Notes: a model not told the origin generated them from the sequence alone. Counted from the stretch's first letter, positions 35,019 to 44,135 are shown. The stretch: DNA of 57,337 bases from an uncultured Porphyromonadaceae bacterium (GCA_947175205.1 CAMWLS010000011.1:1-57337), one strand, 5' to 3'. Made by a program: numbers and translations.

Positions 35019-35195
35019 ATGAACCCTGAAGAGAAAAAGACAGTGCAAACACCGGATGGCCTGAAAGACGTGGCAGATTTACCCGGTGTGAGCATAGATA
35101 TGGCAGATGATGAGAAAGTTGACTCTCAGGAGGTTAAAGAGCGCACAGAGACTCTTAACAACAATCCGAGCAACGACTATCTGAAAGATAATTAA
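35019..35195 (+). CDS. Small acidic protein of unknown function
   Basis: 58 residues starting MNPEEKKTVQTPDGLK and ending SNDYLKDN, eight bases after the stop of the DUF3298 lipoprotein gene and just before a strong hairpin. It is hydrophilic and acidic, with no membrane segment or cysteines. The codon use looks like that of its neighbours, and it fills the space between stop and terminator. It is below the usual size limit of gene callers. No function can be assigned. Confidence 0.6.
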   Translation: MNPEEKKTVQTPDGLKDVADLPGVSIDMADDEKVDSQEVKERTETLNNNPSNDYLKDN

Positions 35196-35215
35196 AAGAC
35201 TCACTAACAGTTTTC

Positions 35216-35251
35216 TTCCCCCGCAGAGTGTATAACCGCACTGCGGGGGAA
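35216..35251 (+). terminator. Strong hairpin, probable terminator
   Basis: TTCCCCCGCAG (35216-35226) pairs perfectly with CTGCGGGGGAA (35241-35251), an 11-base stem with a 14-base loop. There is no long T tract after it on either strand, so it may act as a transcript 3'-end stabiliser or Rho-assisted terminator. Confidence 0.55.
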
Positions 35252-35350
35252 TTCGTATCTAACAAAAGCAAAAGAGGACCTTACGCTGTTGAATGAAAAA
35301 GAGTAACGATGTTGCGGAATAGGAAGTTGGGCGGATGAGTGTGAGGATAT

Positions 35351-35381
35351 TTTGCGGGTTTGAGAATATTCAGTACTTTTG
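35351..35381 (+). promoter_or_regulatory. Promoter of the dxs-trkA-trkH operon
   Basis: The -33 TTTG (35351-35354) and the -7 box TACTTTTG (35374-35381) are spaced by 19 bases, an ideal Bacteroidota promoter. It lies 21 bases before the small membrane protein gene. Confidence 0.8.
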
Positions 35382-35402
35382 TAAGAAGTAAAAAGTACAA
35401 TT

Positions 35403-35597
35403 ATGAATACAAAGCCTGACCTGACGGTAATAATACGGTTTGTAATTCTGGGGTTGCTGTGGCTGGCCCTGGTGATTATGTTGCTGGTGCGTACGCCACA
35501 GATTAATCTTTACACCATTTTTGTTATTATAGCATCAGGTATAATAGTCTTTGTCCCGCTATACAAGAAATATATCAAGAATGGGAACCGGAAGTAA
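35403..35597 (+). CDS. Small membrane protein upstream of dxs
   Basis: 64 residues with two hydrophobic segments (about 8-27 and 35-52) and a basic tail (YKKYIKNGNRK). It is the first gene after a very good promoter and overlaps dxs by 17 bases, so it is translationally coupled to isoprenoid synthesis and potassium uptake genes. No family is recognised. Confidence 0.65.
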   Translation: MNTKPDLTVIIRFVILGLLWLALVIMLLVRTPQINLYTIFVIIASGIIVFVPLYKKYIKNGNRK

Positions 35598-37500
35598 TGC
35601 AACACCTTTGTTGCCGAAAATAGACTCTCCCGCGGACCTGCGCCAGCTAAAGGTGGAGCAGTTGCCCCAGGTGTGTTCAGAGATAAGAGACTTTCTGATA
35701 CAGTCACTAAGCAAGAACGCAGGCCATTTTGCCTCCGGCATGGGGGCTGTGGAGCTCACCGTGGCCCTTCATTATGTATTTAATACGCCTTATGACAGGA
35801 TAGTATGGGACGTGGGGCATCAGGCATACGGACATAAGATACTGACAGGACGCCGGGAGGCTTTCAGCGGCAACCGTAAAATGGGAGGTATAAGCGGATT
35901 CCCTAATCCCAAGGAGAGTCCTTATGATACTTTCAGCGCCGGACATGCCAGCAACAGTATCTCGGCAGCGCTGGGTATGGCAATAGCTTCAAAACTTAAC
36001 CATGACAGTCCCCGAAGGAATATTGTGGCTGTGATAGGCGATGCGTCCATAAGCGGCGGCCTGGCATTTGAGGGAATAAACAATGCGGCCAATACGCCTA
36101 ATAATCTGCTTATTATCCTTAATGATAATGACATGAGCATTGACCGCAATGTGGGTTCACTAAATTCACATCTGGCTCATCTGACAACTTCAAAGGCATA
36201 CAACAACGCCCGCTATAAGGCATATAAGCTGCTCAAGAAGCTTCACCTGGTAAGTGACAAGAGCCGCGGCCCCATACTGCGTTTCAACAACTCCCTGAAG
36301 GCGCTTCTGAGCCGTGAACAGAACATCTTTGAGGGTCTTAATATAAGATATTTCGGGCCATTTGACGGGCATGACGTGGAAAAGATAGTGCGGGTGCTCA
36401 ATGACATCAAGGACCTTGAGGGGCCTCGCATCCTGCATCTGCGCACTGTTAAAGGCAAGGGCTATGCTCCGGCGGAGAAAAATCCCAGTATATGGCATGC
36501 ACCCGGGAAATTCAATCCTGAAACCGGGGAGTGTGAGGCGGCAAAGATTCCTGACAAAAATGACCCTCTTAAGTATCAGGAAGTTTTCGGGCTATGCCTG
36601 AAGGAACTTATGGAGTGTGACAAGAAGATTGTGGCCGTTACAGCTGCCATGCCCTCAGGGACGTCTGTGTCCATAGCTCAGAAAGAGTTTCCTGAGCGTG
36701 TGTTTGACGTGGGAATATCAGAGGGTCACGCTGTAACCTTTGCCGGCGGTATGGCAAAAGACGGTCTACATCCGTTTGTGGCCATTTACAGCAGTTTCCT
36801 ACAGCGCGGTTATGATAATATTATTAACGACGTGGCTCTTCAGAAGCTACCGGTGACGTTCTGTATAGACCGCGCGGGATTAGTGGGAGAAGACGGGCCC
36901 ACGCATCACGGAGCATTTGACATGGCTTATCTGCGTGCAGTACCTTCACTGACTGTGGCTGCAGCTTCAGATGCTGATACGCTGATGCGTCTGATGCTGA
37001 CGGGAGCGGAACTGGACGGTCCCATGGCCATACGCTATCCCCGCGGGAAAAGCGATGCTTGCTCAGCGGATATAAGCCTGAGCGATAAGAGTGCCCTACC
37101 CGTGGGAAAAGGACGTATTATCTGTGAGGGAAGCCACACGGCTGTAATCACCATAGGTACTGTTTTGGCAGATGCCGGAAAGGCTGTGGAGCAAGCCCGA
37201 GCTGACGGTAAGGAGCCGGGGCTCTATGATATGCTTTTCATAAAGCCGCTGGACACAGAGCTGCTGGACTCCATTATGGACCGCTACGAGAGAATAATCA
37301 CCGTGGAGGACGGAACGCTCAAGGGTGGCTTAGGGAGTGCTGTGGCTGAATATATGGCCCGACGTCAGGACAAGAAAAATCCTCAGCTTACCATGCTGGG
37401 GTTGCCTGACAAGTTTATAACTCAGGGTACACCGGCAGAGCTTAAAGAGCTGGCGAAAATAGACAGTACGGCAATCTATAAAGCTATTACAGAGGTATGA
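35581..37500 (+). CDS. dxs: 1-deoxy-D-xylulose-5-phosphate synthase
   Basis: 639 residues. The thiamine-diphosphate site contains GDASISGG followed by an Asn-Asn motif, the N-terminal HVGHQAYGHKILTGR region is near-typical (DVGHQAYGHK), and the transketolase pyrimidine and C-terminal domains are complete. It joins pyruvate and glyceraldehyde-3-phosphate in the first step of the MEP pathway and toward thiamine and pyridoxal. The ATG at 35581 is preferred to an upstream in-frame alternative at 35551, which has only ten extra unconserved residues. It ends with a four-base overlap into trkA. Confidence 0.96.
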   Translation: MGTGSNATPLLPKIDSPADLRQLKVEQLPQVCSEIRDFLIQSLSKNAGHFASGMGAVELTVALHYVFNTPYDRIVWDVGHQAYGHKILTGRREAFSGNRKMGGISGFPNPKESPYDTFSAGHASNSISAALGMAIASKLNHDSPRRNIVAVIGDASISGGLAFEGINNAANTPNNLLIILNDNDMSIDRNVGSLNSHLAHLTTSKAYNNARYKAYKLLKKLHLVSDKSRGPILRFNNSLKALLSREQNIFEGLNIRYFGPFDGHDVEKIVRVLNDIKDLEGPRILHLRTVKGKGYAPAEKNPSIWHAPGKFNPETGECEAAKIPDKNDPLKYQEVFGLCLKELMECDKKIVAVTAAMPSGTSVSIAQKEFPERVFDVGISEGHAVTFAGGMAKDGLHPFVAIYSSFLQRGYDNIINDVALQKLPVTFCIDRAGLVGEDGPTHHGAFDMAYLRAVPSLTVAAASDADTLMRLMLTGAELDGPMAIRYPRGKSDACSADISLSDKSALPVGKGRIICEGSHTAVITIGTVLADAGKAVEQARADGKEPGLYDMLFIKPLDTELLDSIMDRYERIITVEDGTLKGGLGSAVAEYMARRQDKKNPQLTMLGLPDKFITQGTPAELKELAKIDSTAIYKAITEV

Positions 37501-38831
37501 AGATAGTTATAGCGGGTGCCGGCGAGGTGGGAATGTATCTGGCTAAATTCCTCAGCAGAGAGGACCAGGACATAATGCTCATTGACAAAGACAGTGAGCG
37601 CCTGAGCCGTCTGGATGCCAATTATAATCTGATGACAGTAACGGGTGACCCCACCACGTTTGAGGCTTTACGCGAAGCCTCAGCCGGGTCTGCTGACCTG
37701 TTTATTGCCGTTACTCCGTATGAGACTGACAATATTGTGGCATGCGCCACGGCCAAGTCATTAGGCGCCAAGACCACTGTGGCACGCATAGAGCGCTATG
37801 ACTTCATGGATGAGAAGAACCGGCCCTTTGTTAACCGTATGGGCGTGGACCGGGTGATTTATCCTGAGTATCTGGCCGCCAGCGAGATATTACGCAGCAT
37901 GGACCATGCGTGGACGCGCAGCTGGTATGAACTGCACAACGGTGAGATTATTCTGGTGGGTGTAAATGTAAGTGAGAAGGCACCCATGTGTGGAATGTCA
38001 CTGCGGGACCTGTCGTCAGCAGGGCACAGTTTCCACGTGTCTGCCATCAGACGTAATCATGAAACCATCATCCCGCGCGGTAATGACATTATAGAAGCGG
38101 GAGATATACTATACATCACTTCCACCAGTAAGGGAATCCGCCATCTGATGGAGATGACCGGCAGTGAGGAGACCAGGCTGCGCCGGGCCCTGATTATGGG
38201 CGGGTCCAAGATAGCTGTACGCCTGCTGAACCTGGCCAACGGACGCTACCGTTTCATTGTAGTGGAACCGGACCTTCGCCGTTGTGAGAAGATAAGCATG
38301 CTGTGTCCGCACGCTGAGATTATTCAGGGTGATGCGCGTGACCCGGAGTTACTCTCCGAAGCCGGCATAACTGATGCTGATGTGTTCATAGCCTTAACGG
38401 ACAGCAGTGAAAGCAATATCCTTTCATGTCTTACTGCCCGTGAAGCCGGTGTAAAGAAGACTGTGGCGGAGGTGGAGAACATCCAGTTTATACCACAGGC
38501 AGAGGGCTTGAATATAGGTACCATAATCAACAAGAAACTACTGGCCAGCAGCAGTATATTCCAGCTGTTGCTGGATACGGACCACTCCACGTCAAAGTGT
38601 CTTGCCATAGCTGACGCGGAGGTTGCAGAACTGGAGATTAAGGATAACTCAAAACTCACCCGAAGCGCAGTAAAAGACCTTAAGCTGCCGCGTGAGCTGA
38701 CACTTGCAGCCATGATCCGTAACGGCAAGGGTATGCTGATCAGCGGTACCACTGAGCTGATTCCGGGAGATGTGGTGCTTGTGTTCTGCCTGCGCGGGGC
38801 CCTTAAAAAGGTGGAAAAGCTTTTCAACTGA
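37497..38831 (+). CDS. trkA: Trk system potassium uptake protein TrkA
   Basis: 444 residues, two tandem RCK units. The first NAD-binding loop is GAGEVGMYLA at the N-terminus; the second half opens with IMGGSKIAVRLL. Each has a TrkA-C domain. It is the cytoplasmic nucleotide-sensing gate of the TrkH channel. The stop is followed within two bases by trkH. Confidence 0.95.
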   Translation: MKIVIAGAGEVGMYLAKFLSREDQDIMLIDKDSERLSRLDANYNLMTVTGDPTTFEALREASAGSADLFIAVTPYETDNIVACATAKSLGAKTTVARIERYDFMDEKNRPFVNRMGVDRVIYPEYLAASEILRSMDHAWTRSWYELHNGEIILVGVNVSEKAPMCGMSLRDLSSAGHSFHVSAIRRNHETIIPRGNDIIEAGDILYITSTSKGIRHLMEMTGSEETRLRRALIMGGSKIAVRLLNLANGRYRFIVVEPDLRRCEKISMLCPHAEIIQGDARDPELLSEAGITDADVFIALTDSSESNILSCLTAREAGVKKTVAEVENIQFIPQAEGLNIGTIINKKLLASSSIFQLLLDTDHSTSKCLAIADAEVAELEIKDNSKLTRSAVKDLKLPRELTLAAMIRNGKGMLISGTTELIPGDVVLVFCLRGALKKVEKLFN

Positions 38832-38832
38832 T

Positions 38833-40281
38833 ATGCGCGAAAGACGGATTATTAATCTGCCCATGCTCATGCGGGTGAGCGGTTGGCTTCTACTGATGGA
38901 GAGTTTCTTCATGGCCTTTCCTCTGCTGTGCAGCATATTTTTTCATGAGTCAGATATTATATCTTTTGCTTTATCAGCCTCTATTACACTGGCGGCCGGC
39001 CTAATGCTGACTTATCTGCCGCGCCCCAACAACACGCACCTGGGTAAACGTGACGGTTTCTTGCTAACAGCTTCTGTCTGGGTGATTTTCTCACTGTTCG
39101 GCATGCTGCCGTTTCTGCTGCGCGAGCATCCTCTGACTGTGAGCAACGCGTTCTTTGAGGCAATGTCAGGATTCACCACCACCGGTGCGTCAACCATCTC
39201 AAGCGCTGCTTCTCTGACGCACGGCATGCATCTGTGGAGAGCGCTGATGCAATGGCTGGGAGGCATGGGAATTATTCTGTTTACTGTTGCTCTTCTGCCC
39301 ATGCTGAACACCACGGGAGGCATGCAGATGATAAACGCGGAGCTGACCGGTATAACCCATGATAAAATCAGACCCCGCGTGAGTCAGACCGCCAAGAGCT
39401 TGTGGGGAATTTATATATTACTGACAGTTGTTTTACTGACCCTTCTACTATTTGCCGGGGTGAACTGGTTTGATGCTCTATGCCATTCAATGGGTACTGT
39501 GTCAACGGGCGGTTACACCACTTATGACAGTAGTTCCAGTTTCCTGACCACACCTTTTCTTAAAATAATTGTTACTGTCTTCATGTTTCTTGGAGGCGTC
39601 AATTTTACGTTGCTGTACAGGCTGCTGACCGGCCACTTGCGCATGGTGTGGCGTAATGAGGTTCTCAGACTCTATGTCAGCATTATTATAGCCGGGTCCG
39701 CACTGGTGGTAGCCTCAGCCTGGTTTCACAGGAGGAATATAAATATGACAGGGACAGTGGTTGATGCGCTGTTTCAGGTGGTTTCCACTTCTTCATCTAC
39801 AGGCTATGTTCTTTCAGGTGAGCGAGTGTGGGGCGGCGAAGTGGCCCTGCTGATGATGGTGATGACTTTTTTCGGGGCTTGCGCAGGTTCAACCTCGGGT
39901 GGTGTCAAGCTGGACCGCCTTGTGGTGCTTATAAAACATTGTTATTACGAGCTTGTGCGCTGTGTGCATCCTAACAATATCTATCCTGTGCGCCTTAACG
40001 GCCGTGTAATGCCCACACAACAGGTGAGCAAGGTGGTGGTTTTTATATTCTTTTTTATAGGCATAATTGCCGGTGGCACGGCTGTATTTGGCATAATGGG
40101 CGTGGACATGGGTAATGCGTTTCATCTGGCGCTGAACTGCATGGCTAATGCCGGTGTAGGAAACTCGTATGCCGGAACCCCTGATGTAGTGAAGTGGTTC
40201 ATGGCATTTCTGATGCTGGTGGGACGTCTGGAACTTTTTACTGTACTGGTGCTGTTTACGCGTACTTTCTGGCATAAATAA
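38833..40281 (+). CDS. trkH: Trk system potassium uptake protein TrkH
   Basis: 482 residues with the four M1-P-M2 repeats of a Trk/Ktr channel. The selectivity-filter loops are recognisable: SGFTTTGAST, VSTGGYTTY, STSSSTGY and NAGVGNSY. It imports potassium across the inner membrane with TrkA. The ATG at 38833, one base after the trkA stop, replaces a longer frame starting inside trkA. Confidence 0.95.
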   Translation: MRERRIINLPMLMRVSGWLLLMESFFMAFPLLCSIFFHESDIISFALSASITLAAGLMLTYLPRPNNTHLGKRDGFLLTASVWVIFSLFGMLPFLLREHPLTVSNAFFEAMSGFTTTGASTISSAASLTHGMHLWRALMQWLGGMGIILFTVALLPMLNTTGGMQMINAELTGITHDKIRPRVSQTAKSLWGIYILLTVVLLTLLLFAGVNWFDALCHSMGTVSTGGYTTYDSSSSFLTTPFLKIIVTVFMFLGGVNFTLLYRLLTGHLRMVWRNEVLRLYVSIIIAGSALVVASAWFHRRNINMTGTVVDALFQVVSTSSSTGYVLSGERVWGGEVALLMMVMTFFGACAGSTSGGVKLDRLVVLIKHCYYELVRCVHPNNIYPVRLNGRVMPTQQVSKVVVFIFFFIGIIAGGTAVFGIMGVDMGNAFHLALNCMANAGVGNSYAGTPDVVKWFMAFLMLVGRLELFTVLVLFTRTFWHK

Positions 40282-40342
40282 AGCTGAACCAAGGTGCCGT
40301 TGCAGGTGTTTTCTTTATGAACCCTCAAAATAATTTACGGCC

Positions 40343-40816
40343 ATGAAAGTAGCTAAATTTTTCCTTACCATATTAACTGTGTTGCCTCTGGCATGTTTAC
40401 TGAACTCTTGTACGGATGATGATGACCGCGTTCCCGTCAGCAGTCTTCCGGATAAGACGGAAACGTTTATTGCGCGCTATTATCCTAATACTGCGGTGCA
40501 GAGCGTGGATAAGCTTCCGGATGGTGCTTACAGCGTGAATCTGTATAACAGCGCCAGCATTACTTTTGACAGTAACGATGTCTGGACGGAGGTTGACGGA
40601 AACGGGTCTGTACTGGGCACCATGCTTCTTTATGACCAGTTGCCGGCCAAGTTGTATTCCTACCTTGAATCAGGCGGCTACACGCAGAATGTATTTGCCA
40701 TCAGCCGTAACAGCAAGCAATATTCAGTGACCTTGCTTTCCACAATGCTTTATTATGACCGCGAAAGCGGAGAAATATCATCCAACACGTTTCTTCCCGG
40801 CAGCGAAAATGGATAG
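40343..40816 (+). CDS. PepSY-like surface lipoprotein
   Basis: 157 residues. The lipoprotein signal peptide ends LLNSC (Cys23), followed by Thr and four Asp. That acidic stretch resembles the Bacteroidota lipoprotein export signal that sends lipoproteins to the cell surface. The mature part, with TFIARYYPNTAVQSVDK and later repeated Tyr-rich strands, is like the PepSY-like (DUF2874) domain of small Bacteroidales exported proteins. The function is unknown; PepSY domains often inhibit proteases or bind other proteins. Confidence 0.75.
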   Translation: MKVAKFFLTILTVLPLACLLNSCTDDDDRVPVSSLPDKTETFIARYYPNTAVQSVDKLPDGAYSVNLYNSASITFDSNDVWTEVDGNGSVLGTMLLYDQLPAKLYSYLESGGYTQNVFAISRNSKQYSVTLLSTMLYYDRESGEISSNTFLPGSENG

Positions 40817-40835
40817 GCTGTTAGCCGGATAAGGC

Positions 40836-40866
40836 TTGCGGATGTTGTTGGGAATGTGTATCTTTG
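40836..40866 (+). promoter_or_regulatory. Promoter of the carbonic anhydrase-recR operon
   Basis: TTG (40836-40838) and the -7 box TATCTTTG followed by C (40859-40866) are spaced by 20 bases, 34 bases upstream of the carbonic anhydrase start. Confidence 0.65.
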
Positions 40867-40900
40867 CATATTACCCACTGTAATTTAAGTACTTGAAACC

Positions 40901-41446
40901 ATGATAGAAGATATAATGAATCATAACCGCCGTTTTGTTGCGGAAGGGGAGTATAAGAAGTTTGTGACTTCTAAATATCCGGATAAACGCATAGCCATAG
41001 TGACTTGTATGGACACGCGGCTTACAGAGCTGCTGCCGGCTGCGCTTGGGATAAAGAACGGTGACGTTAAGATGATAAAGAATGCCGGAGGTACCATAAC
41101 CAATCCATTTGACAGCACCTTGCGCGCACTCCTTGTGGCTGTATATGAACTGGGTGTCAATGAGATAATGGTTATAGGCCACACTGAGTGCGGAGTCCAG
41201 GGAATGGATGCGGGCCATATGCTGAAGCTGATGCGCGAGCGTGGTGTCAGTGAGGAGCACATAACGCTTATGAGGCACTGCGGTATAGATCTGGACAGTT
41301 GGCTGCACGGCTTTGAGGAGACTCCCTCAGCGGTTCATGACACGGTGGACCTGATTAAGAATCACCCGCTGATGGCCCCGGACGTTACAGTGAAGGGTTA
41401 TATAATTGATTCCACGACTGGAGAGCTTACTTACATCAAACCATGA
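40901..41446 (+). CDS. Beta-class carbonic anhydrase
   Basis: 181 residues. Zinc ligands are Cys36, His94 and Cys97, in VTCMDTR and GHTECGVQ; Asp38 and Arg40 form the conserved dyad. It interconverts carbon dioxide and bicarbonate. This is important for a carbon-dioxide-fixing, fumarate-respiring gut anaerobe, though that physiology is inferred. It overlaps recR by four bases. Confidence 0.92.
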   Translation: MIEDIMNHNRRFVAEGEYKKFVTSKYPDKRIAIVTCMDTRLTELLPAALGIKNGDVKMIKNAGGTITNPFDSTLRALLVAVYELGVNEIMVIGHTECGVQGMDAGHMLKLMRERGVSEEHITLMRHCGIDLDSWLHGFEETPSAVHDTVDLIKNHPLMAPDVTVKGYIIDSTTGELTYIKP

Positions 41447-42096
41447 GCGGGACTGATAATTTTCCACCGCTGCTGGATAAAGCAATCACTGAGATATCCC
41501 GCCTGCCGGGTATAGGGCGCAAAACAGCTCTGCGGCTGGCGCTCCATCTGCTAAGAAGGCCTGTTACTGAGGCGGATGCGCTCAGCAATGCTATCAGCGA
41601 GCTGCGCCATGGCGTGGGATACTGTCCGGAGTGTCATAACATTACAACTGCTTCTGAGACATGCGCCATATGTGCAAACCCTATGCGTGACCACAGCACC
41701 ATCTGTGTTGTGGAAACGGTAAGGGATGTACTGAGTATAGAGTCCACGGGGCAGTACGGAGGCGTGTATCATGTGTTAGGCGGGGTTATCTCTCCGCTGG
41801 ACGGGATAGGACCTGACGTACTTGAAATAGACTCCTTGGCAGAGAGGGCTTCCTCAGGTACAGTGAAGGAAATAATTATGGGCCTGAGTCCTACCATGGA
41901 GGGCGATACCACCTGTTTTTATCTGTACCGTAAAATTGCCGCAGCAGTTACGGCACATGGTGTCAAGATGCCTTCTGTAACGCAGCTGGCACGCGGTGTG
42001 GCAGTGGGAAATGAGCTGGAATATACTGATGAACTCACGCTGGGACGCTCTCTACAGGCGCGTACGGCGTATAATGACGGGATAAATGGGAACTGA
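41443..42096 (+). CDS. recR: Recombination protein RecR
   Basis: 217 residues. An N-terminal helix-hairpin-helix (LPGIGRKTALRLALHLL), a zinc finger (CPECHN and CAIC), and a Toprim domain (VVETVRDVLSIE onward) are all present. It acts with RecF and RecO to load RecA on gaps. It overlaps the acetyltransferase by 11 bases. Confidence 0.95.
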   Translation: MSGTDNFPPLLDKAITEISRLPGIGRKTALRLALHLLRRPVTEADALSNAISELRHGVGYCPECHNITTASETCAICANPMRDHSTICVVETVRDVLSIESTGQYGGVYHVLGGVISPLDGIGPDVLEIDSLAERASSGTVKEIIMGLSPTMEGDTTCFYLYRKIAAAVTAHGVKMPSVTQLARGVAVGNELEYTDELTLGRSLQARTAYNDGINGN

Positions 42097-42616
42097 AAGC
42101 TTACTGACAGCTGCCGGACTGCGCCTTCGCGCTTTGGAACCGGATGACGCTGATATTTTATATATCTGGGAAAATGATTCTTCTCTGTGGCCTTACGGGA
42201 ATACCATGGCACCGGTGTCACTTAACCAGCTGCGCACCTATATAAGGAATTACACCGGAACGCCACTGGCTGACGGGGAACTGCGTATGATGATAGAGGA
42301 CTGTGAAAGCGGGCGTCCTCTGGGCTGCGTGGACCTTACGGATATTGACGCACGCGACCTGCACGCCCGCGTGGGAATTTTTGTAGCAGTCAAGGAACGG
42401 CATCAGGGTGTGGCCTCCGTGGCTCTTAGACTGATTATAAATTATGCGCGCACGTATCTGAATCTTCATCAGCTGATAGCCCTTGTGGGGACAGATAATG
42501 AATATTCCCATGCCCTGTTCAGGAGAACCGGCTTCAAAAGCTGTGGGAATCTGCGTTCTTACGTGCGACAGGGGAAGCATTACTCTGATGTGCTGATATA
42601 TCAGAAGCTTTTCTGA
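42086..42616 (+). CDS. GNAT family N-acetyltransferase
   Basis: 176 residues, RimJ/RimL-like. The N-terminal LRALEPDDADILYIWEND segment and the acetyl-CoA loop near VAVKERHQGVASVALRL are typical; the C-terminal ALFRRTGFKSCG motif is the family end. The substrate could be an amino group of a protein, a sugar or spermidine. It is the third gene of the carbonic anhydrase-recR unit. Confidence 0.85.
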   Translation: MGTESLLTAAGLRLRALEPDDADILYIWENDSSLWPYGNTMAPVSLNQLRTYIRNYTGTPLADGELRMMIEDCESGRPLGCVDLTDIDARDLHARVGIFVAVKERHQGVASVALRLIINYARTYLNLHQLIALVGTDNEYSHALFRRTGFKSCGNLRSYVRQGKHYSDVLIYQKLF

Positions 42617-42741
42617 GAATCAGCAACCAGGACGGGTTTGAGAACGTTTGTGAGGATTAGGAAAAGGAGTATAAGATTTGACCCATTAGATTCTACACCT
42701 TACGGGAGTCATATACGGGAAAGCAATAATACAGATGCTTG

Positions 42742-43731
42742 TCAAAATGAAAAGGCGTCACGGACAGCATTATCAATCTCAGTGGCAGACGCAATGTGTG
42801 TTTCAGCTGTTTTCACTTCTGTCTTTTCTGTCTCTGCCACGCTTTCTGCAATAGTATTATTCTTAGCCGGAGCGGCAAAGACTTCACTGACCAACGCTGC
42901 AGGCTTGGAGGGGCTCATTTCAGGCGCAGTAACTTCAGAAACAGCAGGGCTTACTTGTGTCACCAGCTCTGTTACCGTCTCTGCCTGCGGCTGTGTCACG
43001 GACTCTACAACGGGGGGAACAACGTCAGGCGAGGACAGGTCCGGTATCTGTGCTATGATTATATCCTGTTCAGGGACTTTTGCCGGCGCAGGGATATTAT
43101 TGCGCGGCGGAATTTTCCCGGGAAACTTATTATTAGTCACCGCATAAGTAATGGCCTCCACACGTCCGTAGCTGTGAAGATGGTCCACATAATACTTCTC
43201 ATCAAGGCTGCTTTCTATGACGCCACGTGAGCTGGAAGAATGTATTATTTTGTTATCTCCTATGTACATTCCCACATGGCCTATCTCCTCACCTGTGGAA
43301 CGTCCTGTGAAAAATACAAGGTCTCCCGGCTGTAAGCGGTTTCTTTCCACTGACATGCAGTATTCACCCTGCTTGCGGGAATTGCGTGGGATGGCAACGC
43401 CTAAGGTCTCGTTAAAAAGAGTCATCATGAATCCTGAACAGTCAGTACCCTCACGGGTGGTGCCTCCAAAGAGGTATGGCGTTCCGGTCCACTTGCGGGC
43501 CTCAGCAATAAGACGGTCTGCGTAAGCGCGGTTAACATCATATTGCTTCCCTGCAGGAGTTTTACGGCCTATGTTCTTGGTAACCGTAATCTGCTTGTTA
43601 ACAGAGGCTGACGGGACACTCACTTTCTTGGATGTGCCGCAAGAAAACAGCATTGCACATAACATGAGCGCCACAGCAAAGCGAACGGGACAAATTAAAT
43701 ATGATGATGAATTGGCGGTATTAGAGTTCAT
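42742..43731 (-). CDS. NlpC/P60 lipoprotein peptidase with proline-rich tail
   Basis: 329 residues from the ATG at 43731. A lipoprotein signal peptide ends MLFSC (Cys31). The NlpC/P60 domain (about 60-195) has catalytic Cys98 in TDCSGF, His152 in GHVGM and His164. It should cut D-gamma-Glu-diaminopimelate bonds in peptidoglycan stem peptides. The last about 120 residues are low-complexity, rich in Pro, Val, Ala and Glu, and may span the cell wall. A -7 box lies seven bases before the start. A start at 43758 is ruled out because the -7 box would lie inside the frame. Confidence 0.87.
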   Translation of the reverse strand: MNSNTANSSSYLICPVRFAVALMLCAMLFSCGTSKKVSVPSASVNKQITVTKNIGRKTPAGKQYDVNRAYADRLIAEARKWTGTPYLFGGTTREGTDCSGFMMTLFNETLGVAIPRNSRKQGEYCMSVERNRLQPGDLVFFTGRSTGEEIGHVGMYIGDNKIIHSSSSRGVIESSLDEKYYVDHLHSYGRVEAITYAVTNNKFPGKIPPRNNIPAPAKVPEQDIIIAQIPDLSSPDVVPPVVESVTQPQAETVTELVTQVSPAVSEVTAPEMSPSKPAALVSEVFAAPAKNNTIAESVAETEKTEVKTAETHIASATEIDNAVRDAFSF

Positions 43732-43737
43732 ACATGG

Positions 43738-43745
43738 CAAAAATA
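43738..43745 (-). promoter_or_regulatory. -7 promoter box of the NlpC/P60 gene
   Basis: TATTTTTG on the minus strand (43745-43738) lies seven bases before the ATG at 43731, suggesting an almost leaderless transcript. No -33 TTTG is seen. Confidence 0.5.
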
Positions 43746-43841
43746 AGGAATATTTCACAGAACTTTGTCTGTAAAAGCATATAATTTCATACTTAGAACC
43801 AAATTTTATAAGAATTTAACAAAGTATAAAATTTCCCCCCG

Positions 43842-43861
43842 GGTTCACTGAACCTTTTTTT
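43842..43861 (+). promoter_or_regulatory. Short hairpin followed by a T7 tract upstream of the YtxH operon
   Basis: GGTTC-ACT-GAACC (43842-43854) is followed by seven T. It looks like a minimal terminator but lies between divergent genes, so it may be an attenuator in the leader of the YtxH operon or a regulator-binding palindrome. Confidence 0.4.
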
Positions 43862-43922
43862 ATAAGCGTGTGTTTAAAGCATAGAAACAAATTAAAATAT
43901 TAACATTATAAAACTAACTACA

Positions 43923-44135
43923 ATGAGAAATCTGGATGTAATTATTGCCGCAGCAGCCGGTGCACTTGTAGGTGCAGGGGCAGCTCTTCTGTTAGCCCCC
44001 AAGAAAGGTAGCGAAACCCGTCAGGAAATTCTTGACTTTGTAAAGCGTAACTGCCCCGTAATCAAGGATAAGAAAAAACTTGAGGCACTTGCTGAAACTA
44101 TTGAAAACGAAATTGAAGCCGCAACAGGCAAATAA
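43923..44135 (+). CDS. YtxH domain protein
   Basis: 70 residues. A glycine-zipper-like helix (about 6-26, AAAAGALVGAGAALLLAPKKG) is followed by an amphipathic cytoplasmic helix. YtxH proteins in Bacillus are sigma-B-controlled stress proteins. Residues 10-64 resemble the 61-residue protein of the next gene, so the two are a tandem duplication. A nested hairpin (44151-44197) separates them. Confidence 0.8.
   Translation: MRNLDVIIAAAAGALVGAGAALLLAPKKGSETRQEILDFVKRNCPVIKDKKKLEALAETIENEIEAATGK

Noticed and set aside
42638-43147. 169-codon plus-strand frame opposite the NlpC/P60 tail
   Set aside because: Antisense shadow of a low-complexity Pro/Val/Glu-rich tail.
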